Positions 44,208-53,274 are shown, counted from the first letter of the stretch. The stretch: 64,000 nt of DNA from Bradyrhizobium manausense (GCF_018129685.1 NZ_JAFCLG010000006.1:269236-333235); one strand, 5' to 3'. The notes: a model not told the origin generated them from the sequence alone. Numbers and translations: made by a program.

Positions 44208-45125
44208 GTGGTTCGTATTAATCTGGTTTCTGACTTGCATGTTGACATCGCATACAACGACCTTGACAGCATGCCGCAGGTCGATGCGGACGTGACCGTG
44301 GTCGCCGGCGATGCCGCCGCGCCCGGCACGCTGGCTTTGCGGCGTGTCCGGGAGCTGTATCCCAATCGTGGGAGACCTCTAATCTACGTTCCCGGAAATC
44401 ACGATTTCTATTCCTTTCACGACAAGTCCTGTTCGGAGCTCAAGACAACGTGGGAGCAGCAGCGGGCGCGGATGCCCGAGGTCGCGGAGGAGCTTGGAAT
44501 CATTCTGCTCGATGATTCTTCCGACGAGATCGGAGGCGTCTTGTTTGTCGGCGCTACGCTCTGGACGGATTTCATGACTAGGCCGCCGTACGTTATGTTT
44601 GATGACGCGGTACGCGCGGCCACGAAACAGATGAATGATTATCGGGCAATAAAGACAGGCGCCGGCAGGTCGAGGGACCGGCTTCGCCCCGGCCAGACGA
44701 TCGACGCTCACAAGGCTTCGGTCACGTTCATTGAGAGGGCTCTCGCGAAACGTCCCGCCGGCCAGGAGGCCGTTGTCGTCACGCACATGGCACCGTCGCC
44801 GCGCTCGCTGCTCCGCTGGCCAACGATCTCAGATCTGGACTGGTGCTACGCAAGCGACGTCGAACGACTTATGACAGGCGACGCCGCGCCGAATCTTTGG
44901 CTGCACGGTCATGTGCACAGCAATCACGACTACTCGGTGGGGCGGACGCGAGTCGTCAGCAACCCACGCGGCTATCCGGCTCCCCGCGGTAAGCGCGAAA
45001 ATCCCGACTTCGATCCGTCCAAGGTCGTCGAGGTGAAAGGGAAACCTCCTCTCGAAATGGCGGCTTCGGAACGCCAGCAGACAATGGCAGACATTGCCGT
45101 GGCAAGTGAGCCGCTGATGGCGTAA
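44208..45125 (+). CDS. metallophosphoesterase 2
   Basis: 305 residues from a GTG at 44208 with AGGGAG seven bases upstream; an upstream TTG is less likely. Motifs: LVSDLHVD, VAGDAAAPG, YVPGNHDFYSF, VVTHMAPSPRSL, WLHGHVHSNHDY. It is a complete calcineurin-like enzyme, different in length and detail from its neighbour. Substrate unknown. It follows metallophosphoesterase 1 by four bases, suggesting joint action on nucleic acid, nucleotide or protein phosphate. Confidence 0.82.
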   Translation: MVRINLVSDLHVDIAYNDLDSMPQVDADVTVVAGDAAAPGTLALRRVRELYPNRGRPLIYVPGNHDFYSFHDKSCSELKTTWEQQRARMPEVAEELGIILLDDSSDEIGGVLFVGATLWTDFMTRPPYVMFDDAVRAATKQMNDYRAIKTGAGRSRDRLRPGQTIDAHKASVTFIERALAKRPAGQEAVVVTHMAPSPRSLLRWPTISDLDWCYASDVERLMTGDAAPNLWLHGHVHSNHDYSVGRTRVVSNPRGYPAPRGKRENPDFDPSKVVEVKGKPPLEMAASERQQTMADIAVASEPLMA

Positions 45126-45307
45126 GGCTGTCGGTGCTGCCTAATACCCAGCACAAGCTTGCTTGACCCACATACCGACGTGCCGCAAGCGAACTGCGGA
45201 GACGGCAGCCGGCCGATGTGCGTTCATACTCAAGAGACGTTCTCTGCTCTGGCCTAGTCGCTGAAATACTTAGATCTAGGAGCGAAGAGAGACATCTTCG
45301 TGTACGG

Positions 45308-45887
45308 CAGCTACGGGCCGGCACCGTACGGGCTGAAGCAGATCGGATCGCTGCGCTTTCTTTTCGTTGCCGAGGATCCTTTCTGCATCGCAAGCTGTTT
45401 GATCCAAACGGCATCGCAGCTTCGTTCAGCAAGCAACATTGCCTCCGGTTTCAGACGAGAGAGTAGTTTTCCGGCAAGTCGAACGTCATGGGCCTCACCG
45501 GGGCCCAGCGCCAGCCGCAATGGCAGACCATTGGCATCGACCACCGCATGGATTGCGCTGGTCAAGCCGCCGCGGGACCTTCCCATCGTGATTGGCGCTA
45601 GTTCCTTGCGATTCAGGCTCTATGCTGATGCACGCGGACAATGGGAGTGTCCATCATCATCTGGGTAGCAGCATCATCGGCAGTGGCAAGCGTTCCTATG
45701 ATGCGGCTTAGACGCCGGCCCGCCGCCACCTGACGAAGCGGTTATTGCAAGTGGTGTATGTCCCAAACGCCGCCGGCAGATCACGCCAGGGGGCTCCTGA
45801 TCGAAGGCCCCAGAAGATGCCGTTCGGGACGCGTCTGTCGTTCGCCCGGGGGACGCCACGCGGCTTGTTCGGCAGCATCGGCTTCAT
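45308..45887 (-). pseudogene. IS5-family transposase remnant
   Basis: The N-terminal part (MLPNKPRGVPRANDRRVPNG, IFWGLRSGAPWRDLP, CNNRFVRWRRAGV) is followed by a stop and frame change, then ATADDAATQMMMDTPIVRVHQ in another frame, then MGRSRGGLTSAIHAVVDANGLPLRLALGPGEAHDV in a third. The end stops at RSDPICFSPYGAGP, where the family normally continues for about 60 residues. So the gene is frameshifted at least twice and truncated. It is a dead insertion inside the larger element. Confidence 0.8.
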
Positions 45888-46093
45888 AGCGGTCCGTCCA
45901 TAGAGAGTGCACCGCCTCGGTCGGCAGAGCTGTTCACGATGTTGGTTGACGATATTTCGGTGGTGCGCGCATTGATCCAGACCGTGCAGACGTCGTTTCG
46001 CTGGCGCCGAGATTATAAGCTCGCTTTGGTGACGGCACAAAGCCCCCTCACGATGGAGGGCCAGCGCGGAGAAGCCGCACTGGCGCGTTGTTT

Positions 46094-46444
46094 TTACCAG
46101 AAGACAACGAGCACTTCCTGCGTTGCGACATTAGCGGACACGTCGAACCGACCGCCAGGCAGGTATGCTACGAACATGCGTGGCTCGCTGTTCCAGCAGC
46201 CAGAGTCGAGGAGTGCGAGATCCCCGCGGATTTGTGCCCAATCGGAGCGGAAGAATTCCGCGCGGAAGTTCGTGTTGCCGGTCGGACCTGGAACTTCCGC
46301 GAAGGCGTGACTGAACCTGAACGTGCGCTCCGGCCTCTCGTTCAAATGTCTGCAAATGATCTCGATAACGGTGCGGAGAAGCTTTTCTCCGAACACCAGA
46401 TCCTCGCAAGCCTTGGAGATTACGTTGGCAACGTGGTTGCACAT
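46094..46444 (-). CDS. hypothetical element-borne protein, 116 residues
   Basis: MCNHVANVISKACEDLVFGE, IEIICRHLNERPERTFRFSHAFAEVPGPTGNTNFRAEFFRSDWAQIRGDLALLDSGCWN, then PGGRFDVSANVATQEVLVVFW. The alternating pattern looks like a real small beta-rich protein. AAAGG lies upstream, but spacing is long. No family recognised. It is divergent from the relaxase gene and could share the regulatory sites between them. Confidence 0.5.
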   Translation of the reverse strand: MCNHVANVISKACEDLVFGEKLLRTVIEIICRHLNERPERTFRFSHAFAEVPGPTGNTNFRAEFFRSDWAQIRGDLALLDSGCWNSEPRMFVAYLPGGRFDVSANVATQEVLVVFW

Positions 46445-46567
46445 GATGTGATGCCTTTCTGCTCTTTTGAGCTTATGGGTGAAAACAGAAGGAGGTCGAA
46501 GTCAGCTCGCGAGATCTGATGTTCAATTTTTCCTTCGAAGCAGCATTCAAGCGCAGAAATCTCGTGT

Positions 46568-46586
46568 GCACTTTGAATGCCGAAAA
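46568..46586 (+). promoter_or_regulatory. shared element motif, site 3a
   Basis: GCACTTTGAATGCCGAAAA, a two-base variant of the motif, 82 bp upstream of the relaxase start and pointing away from it. It also lies upstream of the divergent gene at 46094-46444. Confidence 0.55.
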
Positions 46587-46603
46587 TTGGGTTTCTTCCG
46601 TCG

Positions 46604-46620
46604 TTCTGGCATCCAAAGTT
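46604..46620 (-). promoter_or_regulatory. shared element motif, site 3b
   Basis: On the minus strand it reads AACTTTGGATGCCAGAA, forming an inverted pair with site 3a. It lies 48 bp upstream of the relaxase start. Confidence 0.55.
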
Positions 46621-46668
46621 CATCGGTCCTTTCTCTCAGAAAATCGGCCTCCGCTCATGGAGGCCAAG

Positions 46669-49305
46669 ATGGTCGCAAGTATCGGCAAGGGGACGGTCGC
46701 CCAATATTATCTGAGGCGAACTGAATACTATCTGACGGGCAAAGAGCCGGCCGGTATTTGGCTGAGCAACTCGGCCACCCTCGGTATCAAGGTCGGGCAA
46801 ACAGTCGAAGCCGATCTTTTCGAAAAGCTGCACGCCGGCGTCGGCCCTGATGGACGGTTGCTCATCACCAACGACGGCGGCAAAGAGCGAGTGCCAGGCT
46901 TCGATCTGACGCTAAGCGCGCCTAAATCCGTGAGCATTGCTTTCGCGCTTGCTGATGCCGAAATGCGTGCGGCGATCGAACAGGTGCAGCTGGACGCCTG
47001 CAAGGCGGTAATTGCCATGCTGAACCGCGAGGCCGCGTTCACGCGGCGCGGCAAGAACGGCGTCATCATCGAGAAGACTTCGCTCATCGTGGCCGCGTTT
47101 CAGCATGGCGAGGCACGGCCCGCTCCCCATAGCGATGGGCGCGTCACGGCTGACATGGATCTGCATAGTCATCTATGCGTGGTTAACGCAGGCGAAAGAC
47201 CGCTTGGTGAAGGCAAGCGCGTGCCGACGTGGGGAGCGCTTGACGCTCGTCCGTTGTTCAAAGCCAAAATGCTCGCTGGCAGCGTGTATCACCTGGCACT
47301 TTCTTCGGGGCTGCAAAAGCTTGGGTTTCAGATCGAGGTGACGGGTAAGAATGGAATCTTCGAGCTGGTAACGGATGTCGGTCCAGCAGTCAGTGCTGAC
47401 GCAAAACGTTATTTTTCGGCGCGCCGGAACAAGCTCGAGGAGCGTCTTGCAGAATACGACCTGGTGACCGGCGAGGCGCAGGAGCTCGCTGCCGCCGTTG
47501 TCAAGGCGACGCGCTTGTCCAAGGCTTCCGATGATCGCGACCGCTTCGCTATCTGGCACGAACAGGCCCAGGAGCAAGGCATCGATGTCGAGCATTTCAT
47601 CGGGCAGATCCGAACCGGTCGCGCATTGTCCGATCACGAGCGAGAGGCCTTGATTGCGCAGCGGATGGCCGAGATCCCCAATGCGCTCACCGAGAACGAG
47701 TCGGTGTTCGAGCGGCGTCACTTGATGGCGGCCGTCGCCAGTGGCTTGGTGGGAACGGGGGCTGCTGCTGATCGCGTTAATGGCGAAATGGAACGCCTGA
47801 TGGCTTCTGCTCGGGTCGTCCAGCTCGGACGGGACATCCACGGTCATGGCCTGTATTCGACGCCTGAGATGGTCGCCATCGAGAAGAACCTGCTAAAGGC
47901 CGCGCGCACGCTCGTGCAGCGTCGTTGGACCGAAATTGACCGAAAGAAAATTGAAAGCGAATGCGATCGCCGCGGCCTGTCCGACGAACAGCGCTCCGCA
48001 GCGCTGGCCGCAACGGATGGGCGATCACTGGCCATCGTTGAGGGCGCCGCCGGATCGGGAAAGACCACCATGCTCAAAGTTGTGGTCGATTCCTACGCCC
48101 GTTCTGCCGGCAAGACCGTGATCGGAGCTGCGACCTCCCACAGAACCGCAGCTATGCTGAGGTCCGAACTCGACATCGATGCCACTGCCATCGATCGCTT
48201 GTTGGCCCAAATCGAATCCGGACAGCATGTTCTGGATCGCAACACCGTGCTTCTGATTGACGAATGCGGCCAAGTCGGCTCGAAAAAAATGAATGAGTTG
48301 CTCATCGCAGTGGAACGGGCGAGCGCAAAACTCGTTTTAGTAGGTGATAGGGAGCAATTGCAACCTATAAGTGCAGGGCCCGCGTTGAAGATTCTTTCTA
48401 CGATTTTGCCGCCTACGCGTGTCGACACGATCGTTCGCCAACGCGAGGAATGGGCGCGTGAAGCAGCGCAAGCGTTCGCAAAAGGAAATGCAGCGGCCGG
48501 TTTGCAGGCCTACGAGGAGCGAGGTCTTCTGATCGGTTGCGCAGGGGCGGGGGCCACCATTCAAGCGGCTGTAGACCGTTACATGCACGAGCAGCGGCAG
48601 GCGCCCAACAAGCCGCATTTGCTGATTGCGAAGTCAAACAAGACTGTCCGAGCGCTCAATGCCGAGATCCGCTCGCGGCTGCGAGCGGCCGGCCGTCTCA
48701 CGGGGCCTGATCACGTCATCACCGCGGGCAACGCTTCTGGCCAAAATTTCCGGCTCCATCTCGCTGTTGGCGACAAAATCCGGTTTGGTATCCGCCAGGA
48801 CAAGATCGGAAACGGTGTCATCAACGGTACGGTTGGCCGGATCGATGAGATCGAAGAACTCGATGGCACGCACTTGCTGATCCGGGCGACGGTTGAGGGC
48901 AAAAGAGTAGAGTTCTCGACCGAAGCGTTGGCGGATAAGGCGGGTCGGGTTCGCTTGAGTCATGACCTCGCCGTCACCGCCTACAGCAGCCAGGGCCTGA
49001 CCGCTGAGACCGCTACGGTCGTGCTTGGGGCGGAATTCGACCGACACGAGGCTTACGTCGCTATGTCACGTGCACGAGGCAATGCTCGCGTCTTTTATGA
49101 CCAGGCGCTCCTTTCCGCTCAGGCCAAAAACGAGCGCGACCTCGCGTCAAGACAGCAAGAGCCTGCGGAAAGTACCGATATGGCCTATCTTGCTGCGAGG
49201 CTCTCGCGGGCCAATCTGAAGACGTCGACACTTGCTCTAAGCAGGGATGCGGATCTGTCGCGGGAGCTAACCGGTCGCAGCCGCGGCATCGATCTTTCGT
49301 TGTAG
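46669..49305 (+). CDS. MobF-type conjugative relaxase with helicase domain (TraA/TrwC-like)
   Basis: 878 residues from the ATG at 46669, which has GGAGG five bases upstream. The N-terminal relaxase domain has tyrosine pairs (AQYYLRRTEYYLTG, residues 11-24) and the HUH metal site (H154, then DLHSHLCVVN with H166 and H168), which nick and hold the 5-prime end of oriT. The C-terminal RecD-like helicase has Walker A EGAAGSGKTTML near 458, LLIDECGQV and VTAYSSQGLTAETATVVL. TrwC-class relaxases act with the coupling protein encoded 2 kb downstream. Confidence 0.92.
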   Translation: MVASIGKGTVAQYYLRRTEYYLTGKEPAGIWLSNSATLGIKVGQTVEADLFEKLHAGVGPDGRLLITNDGGKERVPGFDLTLSAPKSVSIAFALADAEMRAAIEQVQLDACKAVIAMLNREAAFTRRGKNGVIIEKTSLIVAAFQHGEARPAPHSDGRVTADMDLHSHLCVVNAGERPLGEGKRVPTWGALDARPLFKAKMLAGSVYHLALSSGLQKLGFQIEVTGKNGIFELVTDVGPAVSADAKRYFSARRNKLEERLAEYDLVTGEAQELAAAVVKATRLSKASDDRDRFAIWHEQAQEQGIDVEHFIGQIRTGRALSDHEREALIAQRMAEIPNALTENESVFERRHLMAAVASGLVGTGAAADRVNGEMERLMASARVVQLGRDIHGHGLYSTPEMVAIEKNLLKAARTLVQRRWTEIDRKKIESECDRRGLSDEQRSAALAATDGRSLAIVEGAAGSGKTTMLKVVVDSYARSAGKTVIGAATSHRTAAMLRSELDIDATAIDRLLAQIESGQHVLDRNTVLLIDECGQVGSKKMNELLIAVERASAKLVLVGDREQLQPISAGPALKILSTILPPTRVDTIVRQREEWAREAAQAFAKGNAAAGLQAYEERGLLIGCAGAGATIQAAVDRYMHEQRQAPNKPHLLIAKSNKTVRALNAEIRSRLRAAGRLTGPDHVITAGNASGQNFRLHLAVGDKIRFGIRQDKIGNGVINGTVGRIDEIEELDGTHLLIRATVEGKRVEFSTEALADKAGRVRLSHDLAVTAYSSQGLTAETATVVLGAEFDRHEAYVAMSRARGNARVFYDQALLSAQAKNERDLASRQQEPAESTDMAYLAARLSRANLKTSTLALSRDADLSRELTGRSRGIDLSL

Positions 49306-49707
49306 CGGCCCATCAGCAGCTGACACATGCGCTTGCTCGGAACGAGTCATTCGGATCGAGCCGTTTGCACGCGGAGAAGAAAACGGCGTCCGACCATTAG
49401 CCTTCCGGATCCGCCACCCTTGGGCACTAGCACGACCGGCACCGATTCAATCCGGATGTTACGAGCTGATTGCGCAAATCTCCTTTCGAAAGAGCGCAAG
49501 TTCTCCGCCAGGACGACCTCTCAATAGGCCGTTTCTATCGCGGCGCGCGGCGCTGTCAAAGCCGTTCGCTTCCGTGCGTTGCGTGTGCAGCTCGCGCCAC
49601 GTTGGGGGACCTGACGGTCCGCTTTGACAGCTCCGCTTGAACGCCTCGATCGAAAGCGGCCATCGAGGACGCCAATGGGGCGAACTCAGAATCGAAAGGA
49701 GCTTTCC
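49306..49707. other. intergenic region, candidate regulatory or transfer-origin site
   Basis: No gene is supported. It contains an 11-bp inverted repeat (49552-49562 and 49621-49631) and a TTGACA-like hexamer within the right arm, about 80 bp before the gene at 49708. Confidence 0.4.
49552..49631. repeat. 11-bp inverted repeat downstream of the relaxase gene
   Basis: GCTGTCAAAGC and GCTTTGACAGC are exact reverse complements separated by 58 bp. The position between the relaxase and the ParA-like unit would suit an operator pair or part of oriT. Confidence 0.5.
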
Positions 49708-49917
49708 ATGAGCAACCAGTCCGCTTCATCTCGTCCGACCCACCGCATCTACGCTGTGACCATGAACGGCAATCAGAAAATCTGGCGCGCGATCGGCGCA
49801 CTCTGGCCTCACAGCGATGGCAAGGGCTTCAATCACAAGCTCGATTGCCTTCCGCTCAACGGCGCCGAGATCGTGATTCGCCTCATCGAGGCCGATACTC
49901 AGGAGGGCGCGCGATAG
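49708..49917 (+). CDS. small hypothetical protein, 69 residues
   Basis: AAAGGAG precedes the ATG at 49708. The product reads SSRPTHRIYAVTMNGNQKIWRAIGALWPHSDGKGFNHKLDCLPLNGAEIVIRL. Similar short proteins occur near transfer genes of rhizobial elements and have a DUF736-like feel, but the assignment is not firm. Its stop codon lies inside the terminator hairpin that follows. Confidence 0.65.
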   Translation: MSNQSASSRPTHRIYAVTMNGNQKIWRAIGALWPHSDGKGFNHKLDCLPLNGAEIVIRLIEADTQEGAR

Positions 49918-49929
49918 CGCGCCCTTTTT
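49904..49929 (+). terminator. Rho-independent terminator overlapping the stop of the 69-residue gene
   Basis: Perfect 9-bp stem AGGGCGCGC / GCGCGCCCT with loop GATA, followed by TTTT. The TAG stop is formed in the loop and right arm. Confidence 0.85.
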
Positions 49930-50051
49930 CTAATCCCAATGGGAGCGGCCTTGCGCCGGATGCTACGGCGCCGGGCTAAATGAAAGGCGATTTTCGGACA
50001 CTGCAGCCAGAATATCACTTAAATTCAGCAGCTTAGTTAGTTGGCGGTCCG

Positions 50052-50068
50052 CTTTTTGGCATTCAAAG
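50052..50068 (-). promoter_or_regulatory. shared element motif, site 4
   Basis: On the minus strand it reads CTTTGAATGCCAAAAAG. It lies 73 bp upstream of the ParA-like gene, in the same orientation relative to its gene as sites 1a, 2 and 3b. Confidence 0.6.
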
Positions 50069-50141
50069 AGCAGGGCCCTGAAGCATGGCACGCTTCAAGC
50101 GAAGTTGGCGATCCCGTCAACGCCGCGAAAGGAGCTAAGCC

Positions 50142-50963
50142 ATGTCTGACAAGTTTCCGGTCAAACCGCCATTCTTGGGTGTCACCGCCGCCAAGAAGGG
50201 TGGTGTCGGCAAGACACACCTGATGGCGACCATCGCCGATCTCCTGGCGCTGAATGGATATCCGTTCACTGCGTTCCAGGCCGACGACAAAAAGCGTCTA
50301 GCGACGCTCATCGGCGCCAAGGTCGTTGACCTGCGCCCCAACCCTGATCTCGTGATGAACGATCCCGCGCTCGTGCGCCGCTCGTTCACGCCTCTCTACA
50401 CCGCCGCGAGCAAGGCGATGTCCATCGGCCACAGCGTGCTGTTCGACATCGGCGCCGACGAGGTCGAGAACGCGGCCAACTTCCTCAAAGAGGTCGACAT
50501 CGACGAGGACCTCGCCAGTTGGAAGTTGCCGGCCTTCGCGTTCGTGCTGGTGCAGGCCGAGACCGACGCCATCGCCTCAGCCGCTGAGACGATCCGCCGG
50601 TTCCGCGAGGCGATTCCGAGCGCGCGCATCGTGCTGGTGGAAAACCTCATGGACCGCGGTTCGCTGGAGAATCTGCGCAACAGCGGTCCTGCTCGCCAGC
50701 AGTTCGAGCGCGAGCTCAAGCCGCTGCTCGCCGGCGTCGAGCGGATCACTATGCCGGCGATTCTCGCCGACTTCTGGGAGCCGTACGAAAACGCGGGCTT
50801 GCGCTTCTTGAAGGCGTTGGCGATGGAGCCGCAGGAAGCGGCGCGGCGGCTGGGCATGGAGGTCGGCGACGTCAAGATCGCTCGGCGCGCTGTCGCCGTG
50901 TTCTTCCGCGACATGCACCGGAGCTTGTCGCAACTGATCGTGCTGCCAAAGGGAGGTGCGTAA
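50142..50963 (+). CDS. ParA/MinD-like ATPase of the transfer region
   Basis: 273 residues. Deviant Walker A GVTAAKKGGVGKTHLMATIADLL (signature lysine, residues about 18-25), then a FTAFQADDKKRLATLIG strand and HSVLFDIGADEVENA in the Walker B position. AAAGGAG precedes the ATG. Heading an operon with a membrane protein and a coupling protein, it may position the transfer machinery or element DNA, as VirC1-type ATPases do, rather than partition a plasmid. The stop overlaps the next start by one base. Confidence 0.75.
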   Translation: MSDKFPVKPPFLGVTAAKKGGVGKTHLMATIADLLALNGYPFTAFQADDKKRLATLIGAKVVDLRPNPDLVMNDPALVRRSFTPLYTAASKAMSIGHSVLFDIGADEVENAANFLKEVDIDEDLASWKLPAFAFVLVQAETDAIASAAETIRRFREAIPSARIVLVENLMDRGSLENLRNSGPARQQFERELKPLLAGVERITMPAILADFWEPYENAGLRFLKALAMEPQEAARRLGMEVGDVKIARRAVAVFFRDMHRSLSQLIVLPKGGA

Positions 50964-51493
50964 TGAGCACCGAGCACAATAATAAGTCGGCCGAGACGCC
51001 GGCTTCGATCCCTGCGGTGAGTGAGCTCGAGAAGGAGCGGCAGCAAGAAATCGGGAATCAGGTCCGCGCAGCCGTTGGCAGGATCTTGACGAAGCGCGGC
51101 TCGGTCAGCGCCGCCCAACTAGCGAAATGGGGACCGGATGGCACGGAGTTTTTCTTCCGTGTTCTACGCAAGGGTATCGACAAACAGATGTCGAAACTTG
51201 CGCCCGCGTTATCCGTTCCGCCGGCAAAATCGGCGAAGGGGCGGGGCGAAACCGTCAAGACGAAGGCGCGCACCGAACCTGTTGAGGCGAACGAGACACA
51301 GGCTGCGACGCTGCCGGTGTCGTTGGATCGCAACTGGACCGATCAGCAGCGCAATCTCCGCCCGATGCGGGCTCGCGCCATCCTGCACGGCCTGATCGTC
51401 GCCGCCATCCTCTTCGTCGGCGCTGCGATGTCCATGCAGCTATTGGACGCGCTGGCATCGTTCATCCTTCAACAACTTCAGAACTGGATCTAG
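50963..51493 (+). CDS. membrane-anchored transfer-operon protein
   Basis: 176 residues. A soluble N-terminal domain of about 80 residues (ELEKERQQEIGNQVRAAVGRILTKRGSVSAAQLAKWGPDGTEFFFRVLRKGIDKQM), then a Lys/Glu/Ala linker, then one transmembrane helix near the end (RAILHGLIVAAILFVGAAMSMQLLDALASFIL). It is coupled to the ParA-like gene by the overlap TAATG and lies three bases before the coupling-protein gene. A role as membrane partner linking the two ATPases is inferred from order. No known family. Confidence 0.65.
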   Translation: MSTEHNNKSAETPASIPAVSELEKERQQEIGNQVRAAVGRILTKRGSVSAAQLAKWGPDGTEFFFRVLRKGIDKQMSKLAPALSVPPAKSAKGRGETVKTKARTEPVEANETQAATLPVSLDRNWTDQQRNLRPMRARAILHGLIVAAILFVGAAMSMQLLDALASFILQQLQNWI

Positions 51494-51496
51494 AAA

Positions 51497-53257
51497 ATGG
51501 TCGCAATTCCCAAGATCAAGGACGGCCTTGAGCTTATCCGCTCGCCTGACGAAGGGATCTACGTCGGTTGCATCGTGTTTTTGCTGTCCTTCGGGCCGCT
51601 GCTCGCGTTGCTGTTGACACTGCCCGCGACTGATGCGCCCTTCTCATGGTTTGACTGGGGCAGCCACCTGGCGAGCTTGCGTCATCCAGACCGCTGGATC
51701 TCTTTCTTGGCAGCAGGTTGGCGGCGGGCCATCTTGGCTTTTGGAATCGGCGTGGTCGCGGCCCATTTCGCGCGCATGGTCGCCCGAGACGAAGCTTCCT
51801 TGACGGAACCATTCCTCACTCCGGATCCGCGCCAACCGCGTATCTACTACGATTACGATGCCCGCCGCAGGTTGCGCAATCGCTTCCGGCGGGAAGCGGG
51901 ACGTTTCGCGCGCGAGGGATTTTGGCTCGCGCCGCACCTCAACTTGCCATTCGAATTGGAAAGCCGCTTCATGATGATCTTTGGTGCTTCAGGCCATGGC
52001 AAGTCGAACCTTGTCCGCGCCTACGCGACGCAGATGGTGGAGCGTGGCGACCTCCTCATGATGCACTGTAATAAGGGTGACGTGACGCGGTCCTTCGATC
52101 TCAACTCGATCGTCTTGATTTCGCCTGCCCATCGCGACGGCTGGGCCTGGGACATCGCGGCCGACATCAACGGCCCCGCTGCTGCTGCCGATTTTGCGAC
52201 CGATATGGTCCCGGGATCGGAACAGAGCTTCTGGTCCGATAGCGCTCGCTTATTGTTGACGGACATCATTTGCACGGTCGCCGAGGAGAAGGGCGTGGAT
52301 TGGGGAGCGCGCGACCTGATCGAGGCGATTTTGTCAGATCCCAACGATCTTCGTCAGCGGATCGAGGCGCTCGACCTCAGCGCAAGTCCACTGCTGCGGA
52401 CGGGCGACGATGGTGAGAACAAGACCGTGCTCAGCATCATGGCCACGCTCCTGAGCGCCGCCATGACAAGCCTTCGCCCCATGGCCTATGCCTGGTCGAC
52501 CGTGCCGCAGACGAAGCGCTTCTCGGTCACTGGCTGGCTGTCGAGAGACTATACCGGCCCCAAGATCGTCATCGTGCAGACCTCGCCGAACTTCCGGGCG
52601 ATGTCGACGGTCGTTTGCGGCGGTATCCTACGGCGGGTTTGCAAGGAACTCTCGGACCCCTCGGTCGAAATCGATACCAGCCGGCGTGTTAGCATGGTGC
52701 TGGACGAACTCTACTCTCTTGGCAGGATCGAAGGCTTCGCCCGCACCCTCTCCGTTGCGCGCGAAAAGGGCATGGTTTGCATCGTTGCGCTCCAATCGGA
52801 AAGCCAGTTGAAACCGTATCAGGAGGAGGAGCAGATCTTGCTCGGTTTGTTCCAGATCAAGATCTTCAGCCGCCTCACCGCTGGGCCCGACACTGAATGG
52901 GCCGAGAAGATGATCGGCTACCGGGATATCCGCTGGTTGGCTCCCAACGACACCCCGGCCAAGGATGACAAGCGGCAGTCCGTCGGCGAAACCGACCGCA
53001 AGCCCGTCGTGAGTGCCACCGAGTTCGCCGGTGAGCTGGGCGTGTTCGGCGAGACCGAGGATGACCGGATCGTGCGAGCAGTCGTGCACTATGCCGGCCA
53101 TGCCTATCGGTTCGACTGGCCGCTCACGACCTGGACAATCCGTGGGAAAGGATTCGTGCCGGCGGCATGGACGCGGTTCACGGTCCGCCCGAACCCGGTG
53201 GCCAAGAACGCGAAGGGTACCGCTATCGGTCCGGTCCCAAAGCGGCGGATCCCGTGA
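51497..53257 (+). CDS. type IV coupling protein (VirD4/TraD-like)
   Basis: 586 residues. Two N-terminal membrane helices (about 20-42 and 70-92), then a hexameric ATPase domain: Walker A FMMIFGASGHGKSNLVRAYA near 162-169, HCNKGDVTRSFD, and Walker B RVSMVLDELYSLGRIEGFARTLSVAREKGM near 398. Also VALQSESQL, typical of DNA-pumping coupling proteins. It would bring the relaxosome to a helper T4SS. Followed by a terminator. Last gene of the ParA unit. Confidence 0.88.
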   Translation: MVAIPKIKDGLELIRSPDEGIYVGCIVFLLSFGPLLALLLTLPATDAPFSWFDWGSHLASLRHPDRWISFLAAGWRRAILAFGIGVVAAHFARMVARDEASLTEPFLTPDPRQPRIYYDYDARRRLRNRFRREAGRFAREGFWLAPHLNLPFELESRFMMIFGASGHGKSNLVRAYATQMVERGDLLMMHCNKGDVTRSFDLNSIVLISPAHRDGWAWDIAADINGPAAAADFATDMVPGSEQSFWSDSARLLLTDIICTVAEEKGVDWGARDLIEAILSDPNDLRQRIEALDLSASPLLRTGDDGENKTVLSIMATLLSAAMTSLRPMAYAWSTVPQTKRFSVTGWLSRDYTGPKIVIVQTSPNFRAMSTVVCGGILRRVCKELSDPSVEIDTSRRVSMVLDELYSLGRIEGFARTLSVAREKGMVCIVALQSESQLKPYQEEEQILLGLFQIKIFSRLTAGPDTEWAEKMIGYRDIRWLAPNDTPAKDDKRQSVGETDRKPVVSATEFAGELGVFGETEDDRIVRAVVHYAGHAYRFDWPLTTWTIRGKGFVPAAWTRFTVRPNPVAKNAKGTAIGPVPKRRIP

Positions 53258-53274
53258 CAGAGCTACGAGGGAAT

